Source: Fimenecus sp045613685 (GTDB lineage: Bacteria; Bacillota; Clostridia; Oscillospirales; Acutalibacteraceae). From it: 46,266 nucleotides of DNA. A model generated the notes under the pieces. It saw nothing but the letters and a program-made list of their open reading frames with translations, searched no databases and was not told the origin of the DNA. Within the stretch, counting starts at the first letter, position 1; the number at the start of each line of letters is the position of its first letter. The DNA lies in the NCBI GenBank assembly GCA_045613685.1, contig JAZLBL010000033.1, positions 1-46,266 of the forward strand. Direction: 5' to 3'. A program made the position numbers and the translations under genes. Shown here piece after piece: positions 17,018 to 25,680 of the stretch.

Positions 17018-18124
17018 ATGGCTTCTATATCACTAAAAAATATTAAAAAGACTTATGAAGATGGTGTAACTGTAATTGAAGATTTAAATCTTGAAATTCA
17101 GGATAAAGAATTTGTTATTTTGGTTGGACCATCAGGCTGTGGAAAATCAACAACACTTCGTATGATTGCAGGGCTTGAAGAAATATCAGAAGGTGAACTT
17201 TATATCGGGAACAAACTTGTGAATAATGTTTCGCCTAAAGACCGTGATATTGCAATGGTGTTCCAGAGTTATGCGCTGTATCCACATATGAGTGTATATA
17301 AAAATATGGCTTTTGGTCTAAAAAACAGAAAAGTACCGAAAGCTGAAATTGATAAAAAAGTTCGTGCAGCTGCTAAAACACTTGAAATAGAACAATATCT
17401 TAATAGAAAGCCAAGAGCGTTGTCTGGTGGACAAAGGCAAAGAGTAGCACTTGGTAGAGCAATGGTCAGAGAACCATCAGTATTCTTGTTAGATGAACCG
17501 TTATCAAATCTTGATGCAAAACTCAGAACCGAAATGCGAAGTAGAATAACAATGCTTCACAAAGAACTTCAAACAACTTTTGTTTATGTTACTCATGACC
17601 AGACAGAAGCTATGACAATGGGGGACCGAATTGTTGTTATGAAAGATGGTGTAATTATGCAGAATGATACACCACAAATGCTTTACAATCATCCACAGAA
17701 TATGTTTGTTGCTGGGTTTATTGGTTCGCCACAAATGAACTTTATAAACTGTATAATAACAAGAAATCAAGATGGATTTTATGCAAGTTTTAATAGTTAT
17801 AATTTAAAACTTCCGAAACGAATGGAAGAGTCGCTATCACTTTATACAGAAAAAGAAGTAATAATGGGAATAAGACCAGAAGATATTCATATAGAAAAGT
17901 TTTATTTTAATAAAGACTCTAACAACATTATAGAACTCTTTGTAAACATTGCAGAAATGACAGGTGCAGATTATTATTTATATGGCTCTATTGGAGAAGA
18001 GAAAATTATTGCAAATGTGTCAGCTAATTCTCAGATAAAAAGTGACACAAGTTGTCAGCTTGCCGTTGATACTGAAAAAATTCATATATTTGATAAAATC
18101 AGCGAAAAACTTATATGTGATTGA
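17018..18124 (+). CDS. Sugar ABC transporter ATPase (MsmX/UgpC/MalK-like)
   Basis: ATP-hydrolysing subunit of a CUT1 sugar importer, 368 aa, usual length. Walker A GPSGCGKST at 37-45, Q-loop MVFQSYALYPHMSV near 79-92, signature LSGGQRQRVALGRAM near 135-149, Walker B VFLLDEPLSNLDAKLR near 157-172 and switch THDQTEAMTMGDRI. A C-terminal OB-fold regulatory domain follows from about 235, with the family motif MGIRPEDI. Many Clostridia use one such ATPase for several sugar systems; its place here suggests a dedicated one. A candidate promoter for malQ begins at its stop codon. Confidence 0.93.
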   Translation: MASISLKNIKKTYEDGVTVIEDLNLEIQDKEFVILVGPSGCGKSTTLRMIAGLEEISEGELYIGNKLVNNVSPKDRDIAMVFQSYALYPHMSVYKNMAFGLKNRKVPKAEIDKKVRAAAKTLEIEQYLNRKPRALSGGQRQRVALGRAMVREPSVFLLDEPLSNLDAKLRTEMRSRITMLHKELQTTFVYVTHDQTEAMTMGDRIVVMKDGVIMQNDTPQMLYNHPQNMFVAGFIGSPQMNFINCIITRNQDGFYASFNSYNLKLPKRMEESLSLYTEKEVIMGIRPEDIHIEKFYFNKDSNNIIELFVNIAEMTGADYYLYGSIGEEKIIANVSANSQIKSDTSCQLAVDTEKIHIFDKISEKLICD

Positions 18125-18149
18125 CTTTTTCAAAGAAAAATAATATATT
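18121..18149 (+). promoter_or_regulatory. Candidate internal promoter for malQ-glgP
   Basis: TTGACT (18121-18126), 17 bases, TATATT (18144-18149), in the 58-base gap between the ATPase and malQ genes. It would allow the two enzymes to be made apart from the transporter. No terminator is seen upstream, so read-through should also occur. Confidence 0.5.
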
Positions 18150-18182
18150 TTTATATAGTTTATTTTTTAGGTAAGTGATTTT

Positions 18183-19682
18183 ATGAGAATAAGTGGAGTT
18201 TTAATGCACATTTCGTCTTTGCCAGGTAAAACAGGCATTGGCACATTAGGCGTTGAAGCATATAAATTTGTAGATTTTTTAAAGGCAAGTGGTCAGACTT
18301 ATTGGCAAGTGTTACCTTTGTGTCCCACAAGTTATGGTGATTCTCCATATCAGTCATTTTCAACATTTGCAGGTAACCCATATTTTATTGATTTTGATTT
18401 GCTTTGTGTAGATGGATTACTAAAAAAAAGTGATTATTCAAAAATCAACTGGGGGAACGATCCTGAAAAAGTTGACTTTACCAAAATCTATAAAAATAGA
18501 TTTAAAGTGCTCAAAAAAGCTCATGACAATTTTGATTTGACAAACAATGATTTTGTCGAATTTTGTAATAGCAATAAATATTGGCTTGATGATTTTGCCT
18601 TGTATATGGCACTTAAAAACGCTTTTGATGGCAAGTCTTGGAATGAATGGGACATTAATATTAAAACAAGAAAACAAAAAAGCATTGAAGAAGCAGTTGT
18701 TGAGTACAAAGAAGAAATCAATTTTCAAAAATTCATTCAATTTATATTTTTTAAGCAATGGACAAGTCTTAAAAACTATGCTAATGAAAATGGTATTTTA
18801 ATCATTGGTGATATTCCTATTTATGTTGCAGGTGACAGTGCAGATGTTTGGGCAAATCCAAAGAATTTCATGCTTGACGAAGATTGCAACCCAATAGAAG
18901 TTGCTGGTTGTCCACCGGATGCTTTTACTGCAGATGGTCAGTTGTGGGGTAATCCGCTTTATGATTGGGAATATATGAAAAAAGATAATTATTCTTGGTG
19001 GAAACAAAGAATTAAACATCAATATTCATTATGTGATGTTATCCGTATCAACCATTTCAGAGGGTTTGAGTCATATTACTGTATTCCTGCTACTGCAAAA
19101 ACCGCTAAAATAGGCGAGTGGCGAAAGGGTCCTGGTATTGAATTTTTCCGTGAAGTTGAAAAAGACCTTGGCAAAATTAATATCATTGCAGAAGATTTGG
19201 GTTTTTTGACTCCTGCGGTTAAAAAGATGCTTAAACAGAGTAAATACCCTGGAATGAAAGTGCTTCAATTTGCTTTTGATACTGACGAAGAAAACGATTA
19301 TCTTCTTCATAATTTTACAAAAAACTCTGTTGCTTATGTTGGGACTCATGATAACGATACAATTATGGGGTATATGACTAAAACTGCTCCAAGGAAAACC
19401 AGAAAGCGAGCAAAAGAGTATCTTCGTCTAACCCGTAAAGAAGGCTATAACTGGGGTATGATGAAAGCGGTATGGTCAAGCAATTCTGATACTACTATTG
19501 TTACAATGCAAGACCTTTTAGGCCTTGGAAATGAAGCGAGAATGAATTATCCGTCAACTGTCAAAGACAACTGGCAATGGCGAGTAAAACCTGATTATTT
19601 AAGTGATGAATTGGCACAAAAAATTAAGTATTATACAAAACTTTATCAACGAATGCCAAAGGTGAAAAGAGGAAAAAACTAA
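18183..19682 (+). CDS. malQ: 4-alpha-glucanotransferase (amylomaltase, GH77) with altered nucleophile position
   Basis: GH77 enzyme that moves alpha-1,4-glucan segments between maltodextrins, cytoplasmic, 499 aa, full length. Family marks: SSLPGKTGIGTLG (11-23), QVLPLCPTSYGDSPYQSFS (42-60), GDIPIYVAGDSADVW (209-223), acid/base Glu337 in IIAEDLG and Asp390 in GTHDNDT. The segment that normally reads RIDHFRG, holding the nucleophile Asp, reads RINHFRG here: Asn290, codon AAC at 19050-19052. That one-base change should cripple a classical amylomaltase, unless it is a sequencing error. The rest of the protein looks under normal constraint. Ribosome site GGTAAGTGAT. Its stop TAA overlaps the phosphorylase ATG by one base. 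Confidence 0.9.
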   Translation: MRISGVLMHISSLPGKTGIGTLGVEAYKFVDFLKASGQTYWQVLPLCPTSYGDSPYQSFSTFAGNPYFIDFDLLCVDGLLKKSDYSKINWGNDPEKVDFTKIYKNRFKVLKKAHDNFDLTNNDFVEFCNSNKYWLDDFALYMALKNAFDGKSWNEWDINIKTRKQKSIEEAVVEYKEEINFQKFIQFIFFKQWTSLKNYANENGILIIGDIPIYVAGDSADVWANPKNFMLDEDCNPIEVAGCPPDAFTADGQLWGNPLYDWEYMKKDNYSWWKQRIKHQYSLCDVIRINHFRGFESYYCIPATAKTAKIGEWRKGPGIEFFREVEKDLGKINIIAEDLGFLTPAVKKMLKQSKYPGMKVLQFAFDTDEENDYLLHNFTKNSVAYVGTHDNDTIMGYMTKTAPRKTRKRAKEYLRLTRKEGYNWGMMKAVWSSNSDTTIVTMQDLLGLGNEARMNYPSTVKDNWQWRVKPDYLSDELAQKIKYYTKLYQRMPKVKRGKN

Positions 19683-22030
19683 TGTCAAAAATAGTAAATG
19701 ATGCAATATCACTTGCTAAAAATAAATATCTTAAATCGTTAAGTGAATTAACTGCAAATGAACTGCATGATGTAATCTCAACTGCTGTTATGGGTGAAAT
19801 TGCAGACGATTGGATGAATAGCCGAAACAAGAGAATTAAAGAGAGAACTGCATTCTATTTTTCTGCTGAATTTCTTGTTGGTCGCGCAATTTATAACAAT
19901 CTTGTTTCAAAGAAATTATATGATGAAATTGAAACCGAACTTAATAAATACAACGTTTCACTCAACATACTTGAAGAAGTTGAAGACAGTGCATTGGGAA
20001 ATGGTGGTTTAGGGCGTCTAGCAGCTTGTTTTTTAGAGAGTGCTGCAACTCATAATATTGCACTTGACGGTTACGGAATTCGTTATAAATATGGTCTTTT
20101 CAAGCAAGATATACAAAATGGTTTTCAGGTTGAATATGCTGATGACTGGACAAAATGGGGCGACCCTTGGTCAATCCGTAATGAAAATGATGCAGTTGAA
20201 GTGCAGTTTAAAGACGTGACTGTAAAAGCAGTACCTTATGATATGCCAATTATCGGCTATGGTACTGACAATGTGGGCACGTTAAGGCTTTGGCAAGCAG
20301 AATCACTTGTGCCATTTGATTTTGATTTGTTTAATCAACAAAAGTATGATAAATCAGTTGAGCTTAAAAACAGAGCGGAAGATATTTCTCGTGTGCTTTA
20401 TCCTAACGATGACACTTATGAGGGAAAGAAATTAAGACTTAAACAACAGTACTTTTTTTCAAGTGCATCCTTACAAGACATTATTAGAAAATATAAGAAG
20501 ATTCACGGTACTGATTTCAGTAAGTTTGCAGATTTTGTAACAGTGCAACTTAATGACACTCATCCTGTTATCTCAATTCCTGAACTTATTAGACTTTTAA
20601 CTGGAAATGAAAGTATTGATTTTAATAATGCAGTTGAGATAACTAAAAATGTGTTTAATTATACAAACCATACCATTATGCAAGAAGCGCTTGAAAAATG
20701 GGATGTAAAGATTATTAAGGACACAATTCCACAAGTTTCAGATATCATCAAAAAACTTGATAAAATGCTCAAAAAAGAGTTTAGAAAGTTAAAGGTAGAT
20801 AAAGAAAAAGCCGAAAAAATGCAGATTATTCAGGATAAACGAGTTCATATGGCATACCTTGCAATTTTCTGCTCCAAATATGTAAATGGTGTTGCTCAAA
20901 TTCATACTGATATTCTTAAAACTGATGTGTTAAAGGATTGGTATGAATTATACCCTGAAAAGTTCCAAAACAAAACGAATGGCATAACTCAAAGAAGATG
21001 GCTGTTACTTTGCAATCATGAATTATCATCGCTTGTTACTGAACTTTTAGGTAGTGAAGACTGGGTTACTGACCTTGATAAACTCAAAGAGCTTGAAAAA
21101 TATGTAGATGATGAGAATGTTCTTAACAGATTTATCGCTATTAAAGAAACTAAGAAACAGCAACTTGCCGATTTTATCAAGCAACATGATGGTGTGAATG
21201 TTGATGCAAACACTATATTTGATATTCAGATTAAGCGACTTCACGAGTATAAGCGTCAGCTTTTGAATGCACTTGCAATTCTTGAACTTTATTTTGAAAT
21301 GAAAGAAGGCACACTTACAGATTTTACACCAACAACATTTATCTTTGGTGCAAAGTCAGCACCGGGATATGCTCGTGCAAAGGGAATCATCAAGCTTATA
21401 AATGAAATTGCCAAACTTATTGAAAACGATAAGGCAGTTTCAAAATATATCAAAGTTGTTTTTGTTAAGAATTACAATGTTTCTTATGCTGAAAAGCTTG
21501 TTGCTGCTTGTGATGTAAGTGAACAGATTTCAACTGCAGGTACAGAGGCAAGTGGTACAGGTAATATGAAACTTATGCTTAATGGTGCAGTAACTCTTGG
21601 CACTTATGATGGTGCTAATATTGAAATCGTTGAAGAAGCAGGGGAAGAGAATAACTATATTTTCGGTGCACGAGTTGAAGATATTGAAAAGGTAAAAGAC
21701 TTCTATTCATCAAAAAATCTTTATGACAATGACGAGAAAATTCAACGCGTACTCGATGCACTTGTTGATGGCACTTTAAAAGACGGAAGAACGAAGATTT
21801 TCAAAGAACTTTATGACTCACTTCTTAAAGGCGCATCATGGCACGAGCCAGACCATTATTTTTTGCTTCTTGACTTCAATGATTATGTTGAAGCAAAGAA
21901 AAAGGTCAATGCAGATTATAAAAACAAGAAAGAATTTTATAAAAAATGTTGGCTCAATATGTGTAATGCAGGTAAATTCTCATCAGATAGAACAATTAAA
22001 GAGTATGCAAGTGAGATATGGCATTTATAA
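19682..22030 (+). CDS. glgP: Glycogen/maltodextrin phosphorylase (GT35)
   Basis: PLP-dependent enzyme that splits alpha-1,4-glucans with phosphate to release glucose-1-phosphate, 782 aa, close to the bacterial family length. Visible: FYFSAEFLVGRAIYNNL (about 56-72), the catalytic-site segment ALGNGGLGRLAACFLES, QLNDTHP, TNGITQRRWL, RLHEYKRQLLN, and the PLP lysine Lys630 in EASGTGNMKLMLNG. MalQ lengthens short maltodextrins so that phosphorylase can use them, so the pair is a functional unit with the upstream importer. The start is fixed by the TAATG overlap with malQ. Whether stored glycogen or imported dextrin is the main substrate cannot be told; no glycogen synthesis genes are in the window. 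Confidence 0.95.
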   Translation: MSKIVNDAISLAKNKYLKSLSELTANELHDVISTAVMGEIADDWMNSRNKRIKERTAFYFSAEFLVGRAIYNNLVSKKLYDEIETELNKYNVSLNILEEVEDSALGNGGLGRLAACFLESAATHNIALDGYGIRYKYGLFKQDIQNGFQVEYADDWTKWGDPWSIRNENDAVEVQFKDVTVKAVPYDMPIIGYGTDNVGTLRLWQAESLVPFDFDLFNQQKYDKSVELKNRAEDISRVLYPNDDTYEGKKLRLKQQYFFSSASLQDIIRKYKKIHGTDFSKFADFVTVQLNDTHPVISIPELIRLLTGNESIDFNNAVEITKNVFNYTNHTIMQEALEKWDVKIIKDTIPQVSDIIKKLDKMLKKEFRKLKVDKEKAEKMQIIQDKRVHMAYLAIFCSKYVNGVAQIHTDILKTDVLKDWYELYPEKFQNKTNGITQRRWLLLCNHELSSLVTELLGSEDWVTDLDKLKELEKYVDDENVLNRFIAIKETKKQQLADFIKQHDGVNVDANTIFDIQIKRLHEYKRQLLNALAILELYFEMKEGTLTDFTPTTFIFGAKSAPGYARAKGIIKLINEIAKLIENDKAVSKYIKVVFVKNYNVSYAEKLVAACDVSEQISTAGTEASGTGNMKLMLNGAVTLGTYDGANIEIVEEAGEENNYIFGARVEDIEKVKDFYSSKNLYDNDEKIQRVLDALVDGTLKDGRTKIFKELYDSLLKGASWHEPDHYFLLLDFNDYVEAKKKVNADYKNKKEFYKKCWLNMCNAGKFSSDRTIKEYASEIWHL

Positions 22031-22034
22031 AACG

Positions 22035-22063
22035 AAAGGCTTGGAGAAATCTGAGCCTTTTTT
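22035..22063 (+). terminator. Terminator of the alpha-glucan operon
   Basis: An 11-bp stem (with G-U pairs) AAAGGCTTGGA/TCTGAGCCTTT closes on a GAAA tetraloop and runs into TTTTTT, right after the phosphorylase stop. Confidence 0.9.
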
Positions 22064-22072
22064 ATAAATGAT

Positions 22073-22101
22073 TTGACGACATATAATCGATTTGATATAA
22101 T
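22073..22101 (+). promoter_or_regulatory. Promoter of the birA-bioY unit
   Basis: TTGACG (22073-22078), a 17-base spacer and TATAAT (22096-22101), 31 bases ahead of the first start codon. No palindrome suggesting a BirA operator is visible, in line with the ligase lacking a DNA-binding domain. Confidence 0.8.
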
Positions 22102-22132
22102 CGTTTTAATAAACCATTATTGAGGTGATTTT

Positions 22133-22621
22133 GTGATTGGCAATATAAATTTGTCGTTAAAAAGTTCTTTAATAATTATTCTTGTCGCTGGCTTGTTACT
22201 TGGTACTATTTTTACATTTGGTGTGTCATATTGGTATGCTACTGTTTCAAGAGAAGAATGTATAGTTGTAAATGCTACCTACAAATCTTTTGAAGATCAT
22301 CACATTAGAATGACACACGAAATTGAACTGTTCTTTTTTGATTATGAACAAAAAACTATAAACGATGATAGTTTCGATACTGAATATATAGTGAATTTTC
22401 TTAATAAAACACCATCTAATTCAAAGGTAGTTATGTTACTACATCCTAATTCTGAATTTATGCTTGAGTTGATAATAAATGGTGATAAACTATTTTCCTT
22501 TGAAACAACAATGAAACAAGTTTCTAATGAACGAATAGTCTTTGTGATTTTTGGTTGTTTATTGTATGCGGGAGCATTTGCTGCAGGAATCAAATTGATT
22601 ACAATGAGAAAGAAAAAATAA
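22133..22621 (+). CDS. Small two-helix membrane protein, function unknown
   Basis: I do not recognise this 162-aa protein. It has a helix at about 12-35, an outside domain of roughly 95 residues (about 37-132) and a second helix at about 134-155 followed by MRKKK, so both ends should be in the cytoplasm. The central part is acidic and aromatic (EIELFFFDYEQK) with a possible beta-rich end (SKVVMLLHPNSEFMLELI). GTG start at 22133 after GAGGTGAT. It is the first gene after a strong promoter and the ligase follows closely, so it is probably co-transcribed with birA-bioY. A role in biotin handling is only guilt by association. Confidence 0.75.
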   Translation: MIGNINLSLKSSLIIILVAGLLLGTIFTFGVSYWYATVSREECIVVNATYKSFEDHHIRMTHEIELFFFDYEQKTINDDSFDTEYIVNFLNKTPSNSKVVMLLHPNSEFMLELIINGDKLFSFETTMKQVSNERIVFVIFGCLLYAGAFAAGIKLITMRKKK

Positions 22622-22635
22622 TTTCGGTGATAATT

Positions 22636-23403
22636 TTGGATAAGAAAATATTAGAACAATATTTAAACCAAAAACTGAATATTGAGATTTTCGATGAGCT
22701 TGATTCAACAAATAACTACTTGAAAAAGTTAGGCTCACAAGGCGAAAAAGAAAATCATCTCGTTATTGCTTTGTGCCAGACAGGTGGCAGGGGTAGAATG
22801 GGTCGTTCTTTTTATTCTCCAAATGGTACAGGAATTTACTTTTCTCTGCTTATACATCCTGAATTTTCTGCCGAAAAATCACTTTTTTTGACAGTTATGG
22901 CTGCTGTTTCTGTTGCTGAAGCTGTTATGAAATACAACAAAAAAGATGTTAAAATCAAGTGGGTTAATGATATTAATATTGACGGTAAAAAAGTCTGTGG
23001 AATACTCACCGAAGGTGCAATAAATGCTGACAAAAAGCTCGATTATGCAGTTGTTGGAATCGGTATAAATGTTATCGCACCCGAAAATGGTTTTCCTGAT
23101 GATATTAAGGATATTGCAACTGCCGTTTTCCCAGGAAATACAGAAGAAAATGTCAAAGAGAAAATAGTTGCTGAAGTAGTAAACAAGTTTTTCAAAATGT
23201 ATAACGGTGTTGACACAGATTTTGCAAAAAGATATAAAGAATACTCATATTTAACAGGTAAAGAAATCAATATTATTTCAGGTGAAACAACTCGACACGC
23301 AACTGTAATTGATATAACTGATGATTGTCATTTGCTTGTAAAAAATGAAAATGGTGAAATAGAAGAAATTTTGTCAGGTGATGTTAGTGTGAGGCTCGTA
23401 TGA
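22636..23403 (+). CDS. birA: Biotin-[acetyl-CoA-carboxylase] ligase, no DNA-binding domain
   Basis: Attaches biotin to carboxylase carrier proteins through biotinyl-AMP, cytoplasmic, 255 aa from the chosen start. The catalytic domain begins directly (EIFDELDSTNNYLKKL) with the adenylate loop GGRGRMGR at 50-57, KWVNDINIDGKKVCGILTE near 109-127 and a C-terminal SH3-like domain (GKEINIISGETTRHATVIDI). The N-terminal winged-helix repressor domain of group II ligases is absent, so this is a group I enzyme and not a repressor. TTG 22636 with GGTGAT upstream is preferred to the ATG at 22555, which lies inside the preceding gene. Its last codons overlap the bioY start by four bases. Confidence 0.92.
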   Translation: MDKKILEQYLNQKLNIEIFDELDSTNNYLKKLGSQGEKENHLVIALCQTGGRGRMGRSFYSPNGTGIYFSLLIHPEFSAEKSLFLTVMAAVSVAEAVMKYNKKDVKIKWVNDINIDGKKVCGILTEGAINADKKLDYAVVGIGINVIAPENGFPDDIKDIATAVFPGNTEENVKEKIVAEVVNKFFKMYNGVDTDFAKRYKEYSYLTGKEINIISGETTRHATVIDITDDCHLLVKNENGEIEEILSGDVSVRLV

Positions 23404-23960
23404 AAAGAAGAAACTTAATTGTAACTTTAACATTATCAGCATTATTCTGTACATTGATTATTATAGGTTCGTTTATAAGAATTCCGATGCCTAATATGAT
23501 GCCTGTCACATTACAGACATTTTTCGTATTACTAACTGCACTTGTACTACCAACAAAAGCGTCGATTCTTGCAATTTCAGCATATATTACACTTGGACTT
23601 ATTGGTTTACCAATCTTTTCAGGTGGTGGTGGAATAGGATACGTTTTAATGCCGAATTTTGGCTTTATAATCGGTTTTTTGATTACTACAGTAATAATAA
23701 GTGCTATCACTCAAAAGCTTCAAAATCGCAAACTATGGCAGTATATTATCATTTCTATACTCGGTATTACAATGATATACATAATCGGTATTTTATACTT
23801 TGCATTTATCACAAATATCTATAATAATGGTGATTATTCAGCAATATGGTTTATTCAGACAGTATTCCTACCGTTTTTACCAAAAGAGATAATTTGCATA
23901 ATTTTAGCCTCAATTTCTGCATATAAAATAAGACCATATATAACAAAAATCCCACAGTAA
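23400..23960 (+). CDS. bioY: Biotin transporter substrate-binding subunit BioY (ECF S component)
   Basis: Membrane protein that captures biotin for an energy-coupling-factor transporter, 186 aa, about six helices. BioY landmarks are the first helix with IGSFIRIPMPNMMPVTLQTF (about 21-40) and GLPIFSGGGGIGYVLMPNFG near 64-83. Ligand residues lie in this region in known BioY proteins. No ATPase or T component genes are next to it, so it should share a general ECF module encoded elsewhere. Coupled to birA by a four-base overlap: import and attachment of biotin are made together. Confidence 0.95.
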   Translation: MKRRNLIVTLTLSALFCTLIIIGSFIRIPMPNMMPVTLQTFFVLLTALVLPTKASILAISAYITLGLIGLPIFSGGGGIGYVLMPNFGFIIGFLITTVIISAITQKLQNRKLWQYIIISILGITMIYIIGILYFAFITNIYNNGDYSAIWFIQTVFLPFLPKEIICIILASISAYKIRPYITKIPQ

Positions 23961-23974
23961 TGTGGGATTTTCTT
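23946..23974. terminator. Bidirectional terminator between bioY and pdp
   Basis: Perfect stem AAAATCCCACA/TGTGGGATTTT with loop GTAA, flanked by A and T runs. The bioY stop codon is in the loop. Both converging units end here. Confidence 0.9.
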
Positions 23975-25264
23975 TTATCTAATCGTTGTGTAAATCAATG
24001 GTTTCATTTCAGACTTTTCGTCACCGATTACATATGATATGTTGAAGAGTTTTTCTGCATTTTTTAGTCTTTCCTCATTTTCTGCATAAAGAAGTGCGAT
24101 TGTGTCACCAACAGAAACTTTATCACAAGTCTTTTTATAAAGAACAATTCCTGCACCGTAGTCAATTATGTCAGATTTCTTTTCACGACCAGCACCAAGT
24201 AAAACCGCACTTTCACCAACAATTAGTGAATCTATACTTGCAATGTAGCCATCTTTGTTTGCCTTAATTTCAAGTGATTTTGATGAAACAGGTGCAATAT
24301 TAATTTCATTATTTCCACTTTGAGCAGTTACAAATTCAATAAACTTTTTATAGGCTGAACCGTCAATTATTGTCTGTTCAGCTTTTTTATATGCATCGTT
24401 ATATTCCCAATCATAAGAAATACTTAAAATTGTGGCTGAAAGAACAAGACAAAGCTCTCGTAATTGCGCGTCACCTTTGTTTTCAAGAACTTTAAGAACT
24501 TCTGCAATTTCTAACGCGTTACCAACATTTGAGCCAAGTGGAATATCCATATTTGTAATAACCGCCGCCATATTGCGACCACATTTCTTGCCTATCTTCA
24601 CCATCATTTCAGCAAGTAGTGTAGCACTTTCTTCATCCTTCATAAATGCACCACTACCGCATTTAACATCAAGAACAATATTTTTTGCACCTGCAGCAAT
24701 TTTCTTGCTCATAATACTTGATGCAATAAGTGAAATATTTCCAACCGTTGCCGTAACATCTCTTAAAGCATAAATCTTTTTATCGGCAGGAGCTAAATTC
24801 CCTGTCTGACCGATAATTGAAACACCAATTTCATTAACTTGCTTAAAGAAATCTTCAGTTTCTAAAGAAACATTAAAGCCTTTAATACTTTCAAGCTTGT
24901 CTATTGTACCACCTGTATGACCAAGTCCACGACCACTCATTTTTGCCATCTTAATTCCAAGAGAAGCACAAATCGGTGCAACAATAAGTGATGTTTTGTC
25001 ACCAACACCACCTGTGGAATGTTTATCAGCAGTAATTCCGTTAATAGCAGATAAATCAAGCATATCACCGGATTTAGCCATACTTTCAGTAAGATTTACT
25101 GTTTCTTCTTCGTTCATTCCATTTATGAAAATTGCCATAAGAAGTGCAGATGCCTGATAATCCTCAATGTGTCCTTTTGTGTATTCCTGAACAAAAAAGT
25201 CAATTTCTTCTTTAGTAAGTTTATGCCCGTCACGCTTTTTTGCGATTATGTCGTAAATTCTCAT
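23975..25264 (-). CDS. pdp: Pyrimidine-nucleoside phosphorylase
   Basis: Splits uridine, thymidine or deoxyuridine with phosphate into base and (deoxy)ribose-1-phosphate, cytoplasmic, 429 aa. Family signature KMSGRGLGHTGGTIDKLES is at about 105-123, and DKHSTGGVGDKTS (79-91) is the phosphate site. The mixed alpha/beta C-terminal domain is present. ATG 25264 is chosen because AGGTGA is five bases upstream; the GTG at 25273 overlaps that site. It starts one base after the cdd stop. Last gene of the deo operon. The deoxyribose-1-phosphate goes to DeoB and DeoC encoded upstream. Confidence 0.95.
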   Translation of the reverse strand: MRIYDIIAKKRDGHKLTKEEIDFFVQEYTKGHIEDYQASALLMAIFINGMNEEETVNLTESMAKSGDMLDLSAINGITADKHSTGGVGDKTSLIVAPICASLGIKMAKMSGRGLGHTGGTIDKLESIKGFNVSLETEDFFKQVNEIGVSIIGQTGNLAPADKKIYALRDVTATVGNISLIASSIMSKKIAAGAKNIVLDVKCGSGAFMKDEESATLLAEMMVKIGKKCGRNMAAVITNMDIPLGSNVGNALEIAEVLKVLENKGDAQLRELCLVLSATILSISYDWEYNDAYKKAEQTIIDGSAYKKFIEFVTAQSGNNEINIAPVSSKSLEIKANKDGYIASIDSLIVGESAVLLGAGREKKSDIIDYGAGIVLYKKTCDKVSVGDTIALLYAENEERLKNAEKLFNISYVIGDEKSEMKPLIYTTIR

Positions 25265-25265
25265 A

Positions 25266-25676
25266 TCAGTCACCTAATTTTGATTTGTCAAAGGAATAGG
25301 GGATAAGCTCACATAATTTAAACTCTTTTATATCATTTTCGTTAACCCCAACATATACCTTGAAATCTTCGTTACAAAATTCAGCCAATACCTGCCTGCA
25401 AGCACCACAAGGCATTGCATAGTCTGTAATTACACCATTTTTACCACCAACAATGCAAATTGCTTCAAATTCTTTTTCACCATTTGAGATTGCAGAGAAA
25501 AGAGCAGTTCTTTCAGCACAATTAGTAAGCGAATAGGATGCATTTTCAATGTTACAACCCTTATATGTGTTCCCACTTTTACAAAGAAGTGCGGCACCAA
25601 CATTATAATTTGAATATGGTGCATAAGAGTTTTTCATAGCATCTTTTGCTAATATAAAAAGGTCTTTTTTATCCAT
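25266..25676 (-). CDS. cdd: Cytidine deaminase (tetrameric type)
   Basis: Zinc hydrolase that turns cytidine and deoxycytidine into uridine and deoxyuridine, 136 aa, the usual length of the homotetrameric form. Zinc ligands Cys53 (NCAERTA), Cys90 and Cys93 (PCGACRQ) and the proton-shuttle Glu55 are all present, as is NIENASY for ribose binding. It sits four bases after deoB and directly before pdp, feeding uridine or deoxyuridine to the phosphorylase. Confidence 0.96.
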   Translation of the reverse strand: MDKKDLFILAKDAMKNSYAPYSNYNVGAALLCKSGNTYKGCNIENASYSLTNCAERTALFSAISNGEKEFEAICIVGGKNGVITDYAMPCGACRQVLAEFCNEDFKVYVGVNENDIKEFKLCELIPYSFDKSKLGD

Positions 25677-25680
25677 AAAA

